Shown here in pieces: positions 34,630 through 47,246 of a stretch of 64,000 nt of DNA. This DNA comes from Mesorhabditis belari (taxonomy: Eukaryota > Nematoda > Chromadorea > Rhabditida > Rhabditidae), in assembly GCA_958450365.1 (NCBI GenBank), contig CAUEEP010000935.1:1748001-1812000 (forward strand), in the 5' to 3' direction. Made by a program: the position numbers and the translations under genes. The first letter of the stretch is position 1. Every line of letters begins with the position of its first letter. Under the pieces are notes generated by a model. The model did not search any database and was not told the DNA's origin. It saw only the letters and a program-made list of their open reading frames with translations.

Positions 34630-36842
34630 TTAAAAATTGGCATTGGCGAGTTCGTCGGGAATGTTTGACATTGAGACTGGTGATTCGATTGTTTCCTCGT
34701 CTTGTCCTGTGAATGAGAGATCGATGAGTGGCTGAAAAAGTGAATAATTGTGGAAAAAAGATATAGATCAACATACCAATTCTTCAATGTCCAGTTGAAT
34801 CGCTGTATGTACTGATTTACTTGGTGGTGACTGTTCAGCAGTTCGAAGAGCTTCTGTTTCCTAAAAATAAACATGAATCAGTAATATTATGCAAACAAAG
34901 TCTTAAACTCACCGTATTCTCCGCCCGTGGAAGAGCTGGCAAAGCTTGAGTAGCACGAAGGCGACGACGAGAAGGAACAATCAAAGCTAAAGAAAAAAAG
35001 ATCGTAGGATATCGAATCGAACCTACACATAGAATACTCATTTAAAATAATTACCACTCGATTTCCTCTCGGCTCTCTGTCGAAACTTTTGCCATCCGAC
35101 ATCAACTTGTCCTCCATTCAGCGGTTTCACACCTTCCACCGTGTTAATTTGATTACTCTAAACGTGAATAGTTAATGGAATTAATGAGGGACGTACTTGT
35201 TGTGGTGAATTGTCGACAATGTCACGAGTAGATTCATCTGGGGCATTCAGCGATGCTTCTTCCTAAATCCATGACCGATGTACATGATTCTTGCTATGTA
35301 CCTGATGACTTTCTATCTCAATTTGTTGTCCTTCATTAATTGAGTTCGATGATGGAATTTCGACATTGTTGTTCTAGATAAAACCTGGTAATTTATTAGC
35401 TTAAATAAAAAACCTCATCGGTATTCGCTTGGAGATCTTGTTGAATTGGTGCTATGCCTGATTCGAACACCTGAGTAGCGCTTGATAAGACTAGATCCGG
35501 TGGAGTATCTAAAATGCAATAAATATTATAGTTCCGTTAAAAAGGACTAACCTGGATCCTCAAAAGCGTACTCAATGAGCATTTGCACCGAATTCACATG
35601 AGGATATCGCTCAGTAATCATTTTTGCCTAAACCCTTTTAGCGATCATATAGAACAAGACCAAGATACATATATGGCTCTTGAATCAAAAGTAGTATACC
35701 TTTTCCCATCCAAGTATTGCAGCCACTTGATTAAACACTTCTTTGTTTTCAGTACTTGATGTGGGAAGAACTAAAAAGATAAACTTTTACACAAAAATAA
35801 ATATATTAAATTACTCTCAAAAGACGGAGCACGATTAGCCTGTGAACCACCATTGTTTTCATTGTGATTCGTTGAGCCCATACCGCATACGTTATTCTAA
35901 AATGATTAATACATTTATCCAATCTTCACCAAACCTCCTCAAAAAGGTCATTGTGACGAATTGGTCTGAATCGAGGATCTTGACCTAAAATTTATAAAAT
36001 TAAATTTAAAGGATTAATTCATACTTATCGGAGATTCATCTACAGCTCCAAGGCGCTCATAGAAACGATCAGATCTAAATATTTGTGTTACTACTACTTT
36101 TAGAACACTAATAACACTAAAAATTACAAAAACCCAATCCACCTTTGATCATAGCGTCTCTCGTAAATCGGCTGAACTCGATTGTTGAGACAAGAATGAC
36201 GACAATTCTGACACGTACCACAATCCTCATTGAAGCTAAAAACAGATGCTCTCAAGAAAATAGATAAAATACCATTTACCGATATCGATTAAAGCTGTTG
36301 CAGTTATTCATATATCCATTGTTCTGTCCATTTGGGTGATTTCCAACTCCCGGGAATCCCCGTTGCTGCCAATATGGCTGACCCTAAAACCATGAATATT
36401 GATGAATACGTTTAAATTCCCATACCACAAATCGACGTCGAATCATGGTATTGTAAGCCGATGAAGGATTATTGTATCGTCCATAATGATTTCCACAATT
36501 GTTGTTTTGGTAAGTTCGGAAGCCACCATTCATATAACCTAAAAAAGAATTTGAATCAATTAGAAAAAATCACGTTACCATTTTGCTGAAAATTTCCAAA
36601 ACCACCACCATAGCCATTTGTCGGGCTATTCTCATCAGATGGTGTCGATGCCTAGATGAATTCAGATAAAAATTTGAATAAAAGAAAGCAATTACACTTT
36701 TTTCCAAGCTAAGGCTGTCTTGAGCGTATTCAGGCAAAAAGAGGTCATCCAACGTTCTGGATGATGGCGCCATATGTGGGCTCATTTGTTGATCTCCACC
36801 CGAACTTGGCAAGTAGTAGAGGCTAAATATATAAAATGTCAT
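34630..36842 (-). CDS. Asn/Gln-rich orphan protein with a small Cys cluster (17 exons)
   Basis: Exons (minus): 36842-36696, 36651-36579, 36538-36426, 36383-36280, 36235-36143, 36074-36025, 35984-35935, 35896-35815, 35770-35700, 35627-35552, 35508-35414, 35373-35302, 35262-35197, 35157-35055, 34986-34913, 34860-34777, 34731-34630. Every junction keeps frame through introns of about 35-70 bases; about 484 residues. The N-terminal third is rich in Asn/Gly/Tyr. A Cys cluster CGTCQNCRHSCL follows around residue 160, then RSDRFYERLG and DPRFRPIRHNDLFEE. A helical-looking stretch (EVFNQVAAILGWEKAKMITE, RYPHVNSVQMLIEYAFED) and an acidic, Ser-rich tail end it. I do not recognise the family. The start is uncertain: an ATG at 36,842, or trans-splicing at the ATATTTAG near 36,823 with a downstream Met. 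Confidence 0.85.
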
Positions 36843-37182
36843 GGGGTTTTAATATTACTTTTTCGACACTGCATCATTTAGAACAGAATTGTTTTAACTT
36901 TTTCAACTTAAAACGGTGTTTAATTTTTAAGATCGGATATTAGATATTAGAACCGTTCCTCAACAGGTACAAACAGCAATAAGCGCACTCTTGTTCATTT
37001 CTTCTCATTGCTCGTCTCTCATGGCTGAATCCTCGTCCATCTGGCGGGTTCGACTCGGGTGGACGCACTTTTAAATGGAGTGACGTGCTTGGACGAATCG
37101 GCAAGTTCTTCTACAATGTAATCATTATCGAATCACACAACACAAAATACCAAGTTGATTGCAGTGCTCGGCTCAAAGTTGT

Positions 37183-38348
37183 TCAACTTGGTGGCCAATG
37201 CAGTCCAAGTGGCTTAAACAAAGAATTTAGATCTCGAAACGCTTTGTTACATTTTGATGAAACAACAGCCGTCAATCGTTGAACCCAAGTGCGCTGATCA
37301 TGCAGAGTTAACTAAAAAAATGATTATAACTTTTGATTGTTTGTTTGAAAACGATACTTGATGATGTGAGCATCGTCCCCATTCAATGTCAGCCGGATCA
37401 CAGCAGAGTGTTGACTAAGAGAAAAAAAAAATAAGCAATGTGTAGAAATTTCAAACATTCAAAGTTGGTCCATTTCTACCCAAGGGTCCATCCATTGGAA
37501 AGATCAAATCGTCCCCATTAAAAGCGGGCATCAAAAGTCTAAAAGTCTAAGTATTAATTTTGTGATAGGCAAAGTTTGCCAAAAGCAAACTGTGAAACAA
37601 ACTAAATTTACCGTTTCTCAATAGTTTTGTCAAGTTGCGGAATCTCGTCCAAAATGGCGTGCATCTAAAACAGGGCATTTAAAAGAAAAACTTCACAAAA
37701 CGACCTGACTCCTAGCCACTACACATCCTCCAGTCTCCCGTGCTCTTGTTGCCAGAATTCGATTCACCTCAATGTACTTCTCCGAGCCAAAACCTAAAAG
37801 AATATCTATTCTTTTAGCAACCTTAGACCTTAAGATCTTGCAAAAAACTTTACCTGGCGTGAATTCGATCAAATTCATTCGGAATAAATGCATCAATTCG
37901 GTCCAATTCGAGCTTTTTTCCGTGTAGATCTTAAAACAATGTGGCAGAAGGGCGATCACCTAAAAAAACACTTCACAATAACAAATCAGGCAAGATAATC
38001 GGTGTACCTGATGCCCCTTTGAGATGAAATACCAAAGGGCAATGGTCACACCACGCACATGCAATCGTCGATCCCGATCCACTTGATGGTATCTAAATTA
38101 AACGACAAATAATCGAATACATTAGAGCTGTTAAAGTATCATATCAGCAAAATGCAGCACTGGTAAGTATTTGTTGATTTAACACATCTCACAGAGTTTA
38201 ACTTTGTTCTAAATCAGGCAGACGTTGCCCATTTCGTTTTTAACTAACAAAAACACTTACGCAAATCCAACTTCGACCGCATTGATGTAGACGGGTCGCA
38301 ACAAATGGTGTGGCCTTCTTTCGGTTAACTCCAATCCCGAATCGTCAC
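37183..38348 (-). CDS. Regnase/NYN-type RNase-fold protein with non-canonical active site (5' exon missing)
   Basis: Exons (minus): 38348-38261, 38092-38008, 37959-37854, 37793-37705, 37664-37612, 37538-37457, 37414-37358, 37311-37183, all in phase; about 228 residues. The order of conserved blocks is that of the Zc3h12a/Regnase nuclease domain: RPVYINAVEVGFAYHQ, RLHVRGVTIALWYFISKGHQ, VIALLPH, LIEFTPG, a long helix, CVVARSQMHAILDE, KRLLMPAFNGDDLIFPMDGP and LGRNGP. Relatives with RNase activity have VIDGSNVA, a YDDRF motif and a later Asp. Here the first Asp is Asn and the others are not acidic except one Glu. Two exons after LGRNGPTLN carry CCDPADIEWGRCSHH, perhaps a remnant of the CCCH finger. 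If the 42-base intron at 37,456-37,415 is not spliced, the protein stops at 37,451. The first exon begins in mid-codon, so upstream exon(s) exist but were not found. It ends 340 bp before the next minus-strand gene; an operon is possible. Confidence 0.78.
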
Positions 38349-39154
38349 CTAGAAAAAAGGAAATGTAAAAACTTCATAGATTTTTTAACATAGAAATTAA
38401 CCATGTCAAAATTTGTGGCGCAAGAGTTATCTTACTAAAGTTAAAGCTACAAATATACAGAGCTGCTGCTAAACTTTTTGCGACTTTTCAAAAGAGCAAG
38501 CAAAACTACGCTTGTTTTAACTTTGTATTTTTTGTGCACACAGCAACATCTTGTTTTCCTAGAAAATCCTTTTACAAACCCAAAAATAGCCAATTTCTCT
38601 ATGAATCGTGGTTTAATTTGAGTTCATTGTTCGCTCACAAAACACTTCAAATTATCATTTTGTCTATAAGTCGTATAATCGTGTAAATGCACTTCATTCA
38701 AATGATCTATGAAAGATTGAATTTTAATTTAGTTTCTATGTTGAACCTGTAAAAATTCCCATTTAAAAACTTTGTCCAGTTTTTCCCCTCAATTTCATTT
38801 TCCCGAAAAATAGCTGATTGTTTCTAGACCACTCCGGGGAAACCCCAAATCATTTTCTAAAAAACTCCATCAAAAAATATTATTTGTCTCTATGGTAAAT
38901 AATCTCATTGTAATCCCGATTGGGTTCTGTTAAGGAAAAGAAAAAAGAAAGAAAAAAATGGGTCTCTCTGCTCATAAATTCGTCACACTAAATCCGGGTA
39001 CACTGACGTTTTTTTCGAGGTTTTGATTTGGCTTATCCTGAATGAAAAACCCTCAATTTGATTCAAATCCCACACAATAGATCTTTGAAAGCAATTTATT
39101 AAATTGACTTCACTTGATGGATCTTAGGGAATTAACCGTATTATAGGGGTTCGA

Positions 39155-39488
39155 AAAACATTGATGGTGGTAAAATGCAGCTAATTTTTGTTCAACAACG
39201 AGTCTAGAACGTCAATTTTTATTTTACGTGAATAAGTTTTGCGAAAGTACGTGAATAAGTTTTGCGATCGCCCTGATTCATTGAATTTTCTTGTTCAAAA
39301 TTTTTTTTTGAAAAATCAAAAGCTGCCTAAGCTGACCGGGGAATTTATTTCATTTATTCGGTTCAAATTCCTGCGAAATCTGCTTTAGCTTTATTTCTTT
39401 TTTTACCCAAGCACAAGGTTTAAATAAAAATTGACGTTCTAGACTCGTTGTTGAACAAAAATTAGCTGCATTTTACCACAATCAATGT
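39155..39488. mobile_element. MITE-like element with about 65-bp terminal inverted repeats
   Basis: The left arm (ACATTGATGGTGGTAAAATG, then CAGCTAATTTTTGTTCAACA) is mirrored at 39,424-39,488 with two or three changes. About 200 bp of non-coding DNA lies between, including a small direct repeat GTGAATAAGTTTTGCG at 39,228-39,266. No clear target duplication. Confidence 0.8.
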
Positions 39489-39512
39489 TTTTTTTGCAGC
39501 TTACTAGATTGA

Positions 39513-40329
39513 CTACAAAAAAACTTTAAGACAATCAAGAACACCAACCAATAGCCGAAAGAGGCGATCCACCATCCCACGGATATCCAAAAACTTGATC
39601 GGCTGCCATGAAGAAAGATGAAAAATGAGTAAAGAAAAAAAATTTCCCCAAAACCTTTTTGTTTGTATGCAAATTTTGTAAACTTGCAAATTTTCATGCT
39701 TGTTTTTGTTGAACTTTGGGGAATGGGACAAATGCGACCTTTTTTTTGCGCACCCGGACATTTGCGCACCTTTTTTTCCGCACCTTGCCCATTAGCGCAC
39801 CTTTTTTCGCGTTTTAAAAAAGCTCTAAAAAGCTAATATTAACCAATTTCTATTCCAAATGTTGTTTATCTAGGTAATTTTAGAGCGTAGAATCGAAATT
39901 TTGACCTATCAGAGCTTGTGGAAACAAACGGACGGAGTTATACAAAGAGAAAAATCGACAATTTTCTGTAATTTGATCTAGCCGTTTTGTATTTCAAATT
40001 GGTTCCACACGCCCCTTTATGTCAAAATTTCGATTCGACACCCTCAAATTACCTAGAAAAACAATTTTTGGAATAAAAATTGGTTAATATTAGCTTTTAG
40101 AGCTTTTTTTAAAACGCGAAAAAAGGTGCGCTAATGGGCAAGGTGCGGAGAAAAAGGTGCGCAAATGTCCGGGTGCGAAAAAAAAGGTCGCATTTGTCCC
40201 ACTCCCGAACTTTGAAAACATTTCCTTGTCACGAACTCTGTACTTTTCAGATCCAATAACGAAAAAAACATGAATTGAGTCCAAATTTTTCTGCCGAGAA
40301 TAAAGGACTTCCGGTGGAGGTGAGTTCAT
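39513..40329 (-). pseudogene. Open frame interrupted by a fold-back insertion
   Basis: From an ATG at 40,329 a frame reads MNSPPPEVLYSRQKNLDSIH, later FVIGSEKYRVRDKEMFSK, and enters the element at 40,206. Beyond the element the same frame resumes at 39,718 with KFNKNKHENLQVYK and stays open to a stop at 39,513. The 8-bp duplication sits at the break, so removing the element and one copy gives one continuous frame of about 110 codons. It could be an N-terminal exon of the NYN gene downstream or a separate gene, and the insertion might now be spliced out. Family unknown. Confidence 0.5.
39719..40206. mobile_element. Fold-back element, subfamily A, copy 4
   Basis: Tips GGGAATGGGACAAATGCGAC (left) and the complement of GGGAGTGGGACAAATGCGAC (right). 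Perfect 8-bp duplication GAACTTTG at 39,711-39,718 and 40,207-40,214. Confidence 0.92.
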
Positions 40330-41649
40330 CGGTTGAGCGGGAAATTTTATCCCAAAACAAACACTACAAATCGAGAAATTTTACCCGCTCCTAATCCAAA
40401 AAGCGCCCAAAAGTGAGTCCAAATTTTTCGACGAAATCGAAAAATTTGGGTTTTTTCCACGTTTTTCACTGACAAATGACTCGAAATGACGTTTTGGTGA
40501 TGTCAAATTTTCCGATTAAACTGGAGAACTAGAGGATTTTCTGAACTTTTTGAATTGGCCATGGCCAAACTTTTAAGCTCTACGCAGCTCTGAAACTTTC
40601 AAGCTTCATATTTTTCATTTAGAACTGAAAAACAAGAATATTAAGAGTCAAAATTCACTAGCATCTCTCAGCTCGAAAGATCGGATACAATTTTTCGTTT
40701 TCTCAAACGTGATTTTGAAATGAATTTCGCAAAGTTGCCGTTCAAAATAGCGTTTTTTTTATCAAATCTCTCACACATATTTTCGTGGGATTTCGTGAAT
40801 TTTTCATTGGCTCAACACACGAATCTCTGAAATTGCCCGCGAGACTTTCGAAAGGGAAAACAGACAAAATTTTTGGACGAATTTGGTTGATGTTTGGGCC
40901 GCTCGTATGTGGGTTTTTATTCAAATATTCAATGAGAAATGATGTGCTTCATTTGATTGTTGAAGCCTATTGTTGGGTATTTGCTTTCTGATTTTTTTGT
41001 TCTTGTTAAGCTTTTGCTTTTTTTGCAGTAACAGTTGCAGTTTGTTTTTGTTTTCCTTGAAATTTGACCTTAAAAAATGAGTTTCATAGCTCAAAAATGA
41101 ATAAAATCTTGACTAAAAGTGACTCTTGACTCTTGAAAACTCTTGACTAGTGTGAAATCCATTCAAAAACAACATTCCCACAGCTTACTCATATTCCTTG
41201 AAATTCCACCTTAAAAAAATAAGTTTCATAGTTCAAAACATAATGAACAAAAAAACTAAACAAAACAAAACATTCCTTTTCACAATGAGCTAAGTTTAAA
41301 TATTTGGTGAATGAAGTAAGATTTGTGTCTCGGGGCGATCTTTACGAGCCATTGCCCTTGGAGACTCCTTCCATTGCATTTCAAAGAGGGAAAACACAGA
41401 CATAAACACCAAAATAGAGAAAATCAAGACGCGAATAAGATTTCATTTTGCAGAATTCGATAAGCTTTTCGTACAGAACTTGAATTTAGAAAACAAATTG
41501 TACCAAACTCCTCTTTCAACTATAATTTTGAATCACCTATGCTTTATAATCCGTTTTTTCAATCGAATTCAACAAAATTTAATCAAAATATGGTTTCGTT
41601 TTCTCATCGTATACACATCACAGATTTTTGGTGTTTAGACTGGACTTGA

Positions 41650-41730
41650 TTCGATTTGGGAATATTTTCAAGCTGACAAAGATCAAGGAGTTCCGAGCGC
41701 AGGCCCACTAACCACTAGGCTACGAGCTGA
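41650..41730 (-). tRNA. tRNA-like sequence, degenerate
   Basis: The minus strand has CTCGTAGCCTAGTGGTTAGT, a good A-box/D-arm match. The expected T arm about 35 bases on is not convincing (CTTGATCTTTGTCAGC). Likely a relic. Confidence 0.25.
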
Positions 41731-42594
41731 CTTTTGGGATGGCGAAAGGAAAGCCTTCATTTTTTCGAAATTCAAATAGCTATAACTTTGTGCGTTTTGC
41801 CGAGTGGCGGTTTTTGAAAACAGTTTCTGAACGTACATTTTCCGGCCTTTCTTTTGGCACCTACCTCATTGTAACTCGCGGGTAACTTTGGAAGGTTCCC
41901 TTGTCAGCTTTTAGAGTTCAGCAAAGAAGCCTGTTAACAAGAAATTTTGGAACTCTTAAAATGCTTTAATTTTTTCAAAAAATTTCCCAATCATTCTCTT
42001 TTCATTTTTCAACTCCGGGAATTGAATTCCTTGAATTGAATACCTTTTCAATGATCGGTTCTTTTAGTCTATAAATCTTTATGTTTTTGTAGAGAAATAA
42101 TTATAATCTTTTACATCATTTAAACAAATGAAGAAGTTGATTTGATTTGAGATTGCAGAAATTCGATTTCTATTTTTTTGTTTTCTTGAAAAGATTGAAA
42201 TTTGACCCTTGACCTTATTATAAAGCGATGCTATTTAGATTTGGGCTTTAGTCAAGAAAATGACCTTTATAGAGTTCTTTTTCGGAATTGAGAGAAAATG
42301 TAAAGAAATCTAGAAGCTGGACGCTTTCGGCAATGACTTAGCCATACTATTACCTATTAGCTTCTATTATTTTGCCTTTTTGAATCACAATTCCTTATTC
42401 CTAAAGTTTTCTAAAGGGAAAAAACTTTGTTCAAAGATTCTACTTAAATTGAAATAGATAAAAATGCAAGCTTACTATTACTAGTTCCAAACCTCTATTT
42501 GCTCCTGACACTAAACGATGGATTTTCGCTAATTACCAGATAAAATTTTTTATAGATGTTTCAACCGAGCGCTAGGCAAGATCCGGGCCCGGTT

Positions 42595-42712
42595 TTACCA
42601 ACCAATCTTGCATCTTGCATCATGCATCTTACAATCTTGCAATCTTGCATCTTGCATCTTGCAATCTTGCATCTTGCAATCTTGCATCTTGCATCTTTCT
42701 ATCTTGCAAAAT
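42595..42712. repeat. ATCTTGC(A) minisatellite
   Basis: About fourteen units alternating ATCTTGCA and ATCTTGC. Confidence 0.92.
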
Positions 42713-45700
42713 TTTTTATTTTACCAAACTTGGCGTCCTATTTTGCGTCTCACCGTAAGACAAAGGATTCTGTAGATTGTAGCAAAGAGCTATTTGAATT
42801 TTGCAGTTCGCGCAGCTTAAATTTGGCTAAAATCATTGACTTTTATTTTCTTTTTATCTTTTTCTGTTCTTTGTGTTTTGTTGTCCGCAATAATTTTGTA
42901 AATTTAGGTTTGCGGCTAAGATGATGTCGGCTACGAGCTACGGGCTACGAGCTACGAGCTACGAGTTACGGCTACGAGCAAGATGTCGAGCATCGGCGAA
43001 CCCGAATCAAAAAAAAAGGCGAGTTGCTGTCAGCACAATGTTTACTGATGAAAACTTGGCGACGATTTAGCCAATTTTGCTCTCCAATTAGTCAGCGTGG
43101 AATTCAGTCATGAAAGGATGATCAAAGTCAAACGAAAAGCCACCACGTCAGATGGATCAAATGATTTCAGCAAAAAAAAAAATTTTCGTGAAATCGGATT
43201 TTTTGCAAGATGACAAGATGCAAAAAGTGGATTTCACTAAGCTCGCTTAGTGAAATGCCCTTCGAAATGATGATTCGAATGATGATTCGAATGACGGGGC
43301 GCGTATAAAAGCTCCCTCGCTCGGCCCCCTTTCCCATTTAAAATTATTTAAAGATTCTAGTTTTTCTTTAGTTTTCTTTTGTACTTTTGTGATTAGCCGA
43401 TTTGCAGAGTCTTGCAATTGGTGAAACCAGGTCTAGGTCGAGGCCTGACTTCTGCCAACAATTTTCCACCTGCATCTGTCATTAAAGCCAATCTGCATCA
43501 GGTCTCAAGGCCAGGGCCTGGCTCTTGAGCCTGCTTGTCCCGAAAAAATGAAAAATGAAAGAACCCTGCCCCCTTGCCCATTCCAAACTTCCCTCTCAAT
43601 TCCAATTTTTCGTCCACTTTAACTCAATTTCTTTTCGTTCCTAATTTCCACTCATTTGTCAAAAAGAGATGAGAATTTGGTGGAAATTTTTTGAAAATTT
43701 TCCTTTTTAGTCCGTTTCAAGAATTTTCGGTCTGTTCCCAAGTTCTTCTTGCACTAATCCTCCCGGTCATTTCATTTACCCCCCGTTTTTTTTCGTTCTC
43801 ATTTTAATGAGTTGCAAATTTAAGGTTTAAATTTTAAACTTTTAAATTTTTTAAAAGAATTAACGCATGGGCACAGGTTTTGTTTTCAATTCTGTAAGCA
43901 TTTTTAAAGTCAAATCATCACCGTATCTCTTAAATTTTGATCGGATTTTGCAAAATGTTGAACTTTAATTTGAAAATGAAAGTGAGCAAATTATTAGAGT
44001 TTTTAATGTGAGGAAATGTTCGAAATAGGCCCTACACTATATTTGGGTTTTAAACTCGCAAAGTTTCATGAGCAAATTTTTGAATTTTAAGGCTAAAACT
44101 GTACATATTATTGTATACCAGCGGAAAACCCTCATTAACGTTCGCGTTTTCCAACTGGGAAGGTCCACGTTTTCCGCGCAATCTAAGCCCGGCTCCTTTT
44201 TGCCAATAGCTGCGCACAGACGGACAGACGTCTCTTCTGCTTTATATACAGTAGATTCTTCTATAAACATATATTTGTATTACTTTAGTACATTATTTTT
44301 CAAAGCCCATCAACCCAAAACGAAATTCGGATTAATTAACCGAGTGTTGATTCGTGATAAATCGGAACTTTCTTCTATTTCCCCACTTTAGTTCTATGTT
44401 TAGATAAAAGAAATCGGAATTTGGATTAGTGGAGGAGGAATTTGATGAATGAAAAATGAAAATGGAGGAAGAAAATGGGGAAAAAATTGATCTAGAAGAT
44501 TCTTGGGGGGGGGGGGATTTTTGGGGGCTTTTTCTAGTTACAGATCACGTGAAAAAGTGAGGAGATTGTGGGTTTCAAAGTACTCGTTTTTCGATTAAAA
44601 TAAGTCCATTAGTTCGTTTTTTGCTCGTTTTTGACTTTTTAAAATCGCGCTACTTTCAAAATCGATCTATCTACATTGTTTCGGACAATTCTAACTTATT
44701 CTAACAATAAGCATGAATAAACTACGGTATCTGTAATCTGATTTGTAAACCCATCTACTACAGAACTTTGAGACAGCAATAAATTCTCAAATCGAGGATT
44801 TCTAGGGGTAATTTAGCATGTTCTTTCCAAAAAACACGATTTCAAGACGATTAGAGCATGACATAAACAAGAAAAACAGCGCTGAAAATGTTGTTTTTTC
44901 AAAGCCTATTTTGCTTAAATGTTGTTTTTTCAAACCCGCGAAATGTATCAAAAATTAAAAGAATTTAAAAAAAGCGAATCCACCATCTTATAGAGCTTGT
45001 TTTAAGCTTTCAAAATCACTATAAAACTTCTAAACTACAATGGAAAAACTCGGAGTTATAGCTCGTCAAAGATGGAGACAAAATTCGCGAGGCTATAATC
45101 TTTTGTCGAGTACTGTAGGTGACTTGCGTTTTGCCTTAGATCATCAAAAAAGTTCCCCCTTTATGACCTCAATAACTTTCTTTTTGATCATCCCGAAATC
45201 TCTCCGCAAAAATGAATGTAAATTTCCTTCAGTTTCCCTCAATTTCAATCGTCATTCCGCCGATCGAATTTCTTTCTTTTCCCCATTTTTTTCTCCATCG
45301 TAATTGTCATCAATCCATCAACATGCAAAGAACTCTTCCCAAAATCTCTTTTTCTTTTCTTTTCCAATTCGTTTTTTTTTCAAAATCCTCCCCAAAATCC
45401 ATTCGAATTTCTCGGGTTTTTTCTGCCCAATTTTCGCCCTCAATTTGCTCTGATTTTCAGAAAAAGAAACGGATTTTCAAGAAGATTTTGGGATTCTCAG
45501 GAATTGAACTTTTGAAAAAACAACTGATTATTCATTCTAGGGAAAGTTTAGAGGGATTTTTATGAGGCTTTTATCTACTGTAAGATTAGGCGATCGGTGT
45601 AGTTCTTCGCGTTTTTTTAAGATGATCATTTAGATGATTTTTGCCAGCAGATAACTGTACTTGTCTCACCAGTCAAACCAGCAACTCATTTATTTTAAGC

Positions 45701-45984
45701 TCAAGTCATTTTGTGCTTTGTAGGCAAAAACTTTTCATTTTTCCCATAAATTTGTAGTTATTTGTCGACATTTAAAAGAGATCAAAGTTCTCTCGATGTT
45801 CGAAGTGCATGAGCGTTATTTATGGCTTATCAGCAACTGTCACTTCATTATATTGTCTTACAGTGCTGTCTATTGTCTTACAGTATTGTCTTACAGCACT
45901 GCGTTACAGTATTACGTCAAGTAAACATTTGTCAAGTAGTGTGTGTGTCAGGTGTCAAGTAAACATTTTATTTGGCATACTGAA

Positions 45985-46330
45985 ACTGACTTGTTCCACA
46001 AGCCTGTCTACAAGCCTTGTTCTACAAGCCTGTCTACAAGCCTTGTTCTACAAGCCTGTCTACAAGCCTTGTTCTACAAGCCTGTCTACAAGCCTGTCTC
46101 CAAGTCTGTCTACAAACCTTGTTCTACAAGCCTGTCTACAAGCCTTGTTCCACAAGCCTATCTACAAGCCTTGTTCTACAAGCCTTGTTCTATAAGCCTG
46201 TCTACAAGCCTGTCTCCAAGTCTGTCTACAAACCTTGTTCTACAAGCCTGTCTACAAGCCTTTCTCCAAGTCTGTCTACAAGCCTTGTTCTACAAGCCTA
46301 TCTACAAGCCTTGTTCTACAAGCCTACAAG
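45985..46330. repeat. Minisatellite of 13/26-bp CTACAAGCCTTGTT units
   Basis: About 25 units alternating TGTCTACAAGCC and TTGTTCTACAAGCC with a TCTCCAAGTC variant recurring every few units, which suggests higher-order duplication. The unit has no stop in the plus frames, so long Tyr/Lys/Pro/Cys/Ser/Leu frames arise by chance. Confidence 0.93.
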
Positions 46331-47246
46331 ATTAGGCTGTCCAGAAATTCGTTTTCATTCCTTTTCCTTAAAAAACAACAAATTTACCAATTAACCTATA
46401 GTTTTTCCCATCAATTCCCCTTCAATGCTCTTTAGTGTGCTAGATGGGAAATGTTTGCATGGCGATCATTCATAAACAGTTCTGGGCAAGTAAACGTTCA
46501 TCACCAAAAAGAAGAAGCCCAACAAATTTTCCTCAAAAATATTATTCCGCTAGTTGATCTCGAGAACTTTGGAAACCCCTGAGTACTTTTGTAGCCTCAC
46601 TTTTTGTATCCCCGTATCCTTAGAATATTAATTTCTCCAATTTAATTTCTTTCCCAAATCCGGAAATCCTCGATTTTTCCCATTCACGTCAAAAATGATT
46701 CGAAGAACTCTTATGAAGCCTAAAAATTGAGAAATTCATTTTTTTCTCTATCATTCTAAAGAATTTATCATACACGGAAGCACAAAATTATAGAATAGAC
46801 TCATTTTTCCCTGGGAAATCCTCTGCTCTCATCCCAATCAAATAGCATTCAAAATTTTGTCTCATTCAGGAGGATTTGAGGATTTTTCGTGAGTCAAGTC
46901 ACGTTTTTTTGAAACAAATAAACTTTAATTTTACTTGAATTTCAATGATATCACTTAGATTTCAAAAAAGTTTCAAATAAGTTGATTTCTTTGTTCAAAA
47001 AGTTGTTAGTTGTTAGTTGTTGTTGTTGTTAGTTGTTATCAATCAGTTGTTAGTTGTTGTTAGTTGTTTAAAGTTCTTAGTTGTCAAGTTGTTAAAGTTG
47101 AAAGTTTGAAAAACTCTCTTAAACTCTGGCTTGATTTTGGCTTGAAATTTTTTAGATCTAAAGTAGATTTGTCTTCTTGAAATCAAATCCAAATTGAAAA
47201 TCCGTTTTCAAAGAAATTTGAATAGTTTAATGAAGAAAACTTTGAT

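Larger units (their letters stand above)
40330..47246. other. Gene-free stretch
   Basis: No supported exon chain. It contains a tRNA-like piece at 41,650-41,730 and minisatellites at 42,595-42,712 and 45,985-46,330. GCTACGA-type repeats occur at 42,928-42,978, a G run at 44,505-44,520 and GTTGTTA repeats at 47,006-47,060. The rest is AT-rich sequence with scattered short inverted repeats. Confidence 0.5.

Noticed and set aside
37085..37282. 65-codon plus-strand frame
   Set aside because: It is antisense to the last exon of the NYN gene, which has correct phase through two short introns.
45809..46435. Several overlapping 66-130-codon frames rich in YKPCSTSL
   Set aside because: The 13/26-bp minisatellite unit contains no stop in the plus frames; overlapping frames without splice signals are expected by chance.
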